Assembly (NCBI GenBank): GCA_963713545.1
Contig: CAVQME010000001.1
Location: forward strand, 558,001 to 622,000
Reading direction: 5' to 3'
DNA: 64,000 nucleotides
Source: CAVPLM01 sp963713545
GTDB taxonomy: Bacteria; Actinomycetota; Thermoleophilia; RBG-16-64-13
Of the stretch, positions 63,608-64,000 are shown one piece after another (position 1 is the first letter of the stretch; every line of letters begins with the position of its first letter). The position numbers were made by a program, and so were the translations under genes. The notes under the pieces are model-generated. The model saw nothing but the letters and a program-made list of their open reading frames with translations. It made no database searches and was not told the DNA's origin.

Positions 63608-64000
63608 ATGTCCGGGCGGAACGAGCGAGACGACCAAGGGCGCCGCGGACGGACCGAGCCGACCTGCGACCCACGAAGAGCGCTCATTCTGGTCGTTGTC
63701 TGTCTGCTGCTCTGCGCGGTAACGGGCTGCGCCTTGCCCGGCGGGCACCCATCCGCGGATTCGCTCCGGAAGGAGGCTATCGGGTGGATGGAGGGCGCAC
63801 CCTGTGAAGGCTCGGTGAAGGAGAGCGCCACCGATTCCTGGGTCATCGGTGAGGGCGGAAGCCTTGTTCAGTGGCGGAGCGCCGGACCGTGGGAGTGGAC
63901 TTACCACGACGATTCGGGGGCGTTCTACCTCTACGATCCTCGCCACCACGACGCCCCGCCTGTCGTCATCGCCAAAGACTGGCTCGAAACGGAGGGAGCG
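63608..64000 (+). CDS. Putative lipoprotein, partial (3' end outside window)
   Basis: From ATG 63608 the frame stays open to the window edge (131 codons). It has a basic start, a hydrophobic stretch (ALILVVVCLLLCA), lipobox AVTGC, then KEAIGWMEGAPCEGSVKES and GAFYLYDPRHHD. No family recognised. No other frame in the stretch looks protein-like; three lipoprotein/TPR genes in a row suggest a shared envelope function. Confidence 0.6.
   Translation, partial: MSGRNERDDQGRRGRTEPTCDPRRALILVVVCLLLCAVTGCALPGGHPSADSLRKEAIGWMEGAPCEGSVKESATDSWVIGEGGSLVQWRSAGPWEWTYHDDSGAFYLYDPRHHDAPPVVIAKDWLETEGA

Overview
The window is high-GC chromosomal DNA, gene-dense and without rRNA, phage, insertion sequences or CRISPR. 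Its gene content suggests a monoderm, probably deep-branching actinobacterium with an anaerobic or microaerobic, sulfur- and redox-rich metabolism. This is inference from a mycofactocin cluster, a class E-type sortase, SLH and Asp23/Gls24 envelope proteins, a GNAT-like protein of actinobacterial type, selenocysteine machinery and a Qmo/Hdr-like electron-transfer complex. No phylogenetic marker is present to fix the lineage.

Layout. 0-5 kb: start of a MerR regulator leaving the window, a divergent DUF6485 protein, two EamA exporters, an MFS transporter and an SDR oxidoreductase. 5-8 kb: a secreted M6-type metalloprotease, frameshifted. 8.3-16.2 kb: a sulfur/redox operon, ArsR regulator - TusA - MvhD - HdrA fused to a GltD-like module - HdrA - small winged helix - QmoC-like membrane subunit - DsrE2. 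16.2-26.2 kb: dodecin, a decayed HpnB-like glycosyltransferase, a polysaccharide deacetylase, a BNR/SLH surface protein (twice frameshifted), a zinc dehydrogenase, and an aminotransferase / M28 peptidase / HpnA epimerase group. 26.3 kb: tRNA-Sec.

26.6-36.9 kb (minus strand): a mycofactocin cluster. It holds an alcohol dehydrogenase, MftA, MftB, MftC, an old-yellow-enzyme oxidoreductase, the four Fix-type ETF proteins (EtfA, FixC, FixX, EtfB), the glycosyltransferase MftF and a Rieske protein. MftD and MftE are not in the window. 37.2-40.8 kb: selB (frameshifted) and selA, which with the tRNA-Sec give most of the selenocysteine decoding set; selD is not in the window. 40.9-48.5 kb: polyprenyl diphosphate synthase, a tiny membrane protein, sortase, ManC, a CapC-type phosphatase, a HEAT-like membrane protein and an inositol-phosphatase family protein. 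48.5-54.5 kb: a phosphoesterase, Asp23, a GNAT-like protein, an NfeD/SPFH pair, tRNA-Ala(CGC), YjbQ and a QueG-like iron-sulfur protein. 54.5-58.1 kb: a GT-C/GT2/GtrA envelope glycosylation group. 58.2-64 kb: MtaB, Dtd, a PHP phosphatase, a lipid kinase and three TPR/lipoprotein genes, the last leaving the window.

How they fit. Two electron-transfer modules stand out. The Hdr/Qmo-like complex is bracketed by the sulfur carriers TusA and DsrE2 and led by an ArsR regulator, which suggests protein-bound sulfane sulfur handling linked to quinone. In the mycofactocin cluster a Fix-type ETF set may return electrons from the dehydrogenase and redox cofactor to the quinone pool. Five reading frames are broken by single-base shifts (one of them twice) and one more by an internal deletion. 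This is either local gene decay or residual indel error in the assembly, so the status of those genes is provisional.
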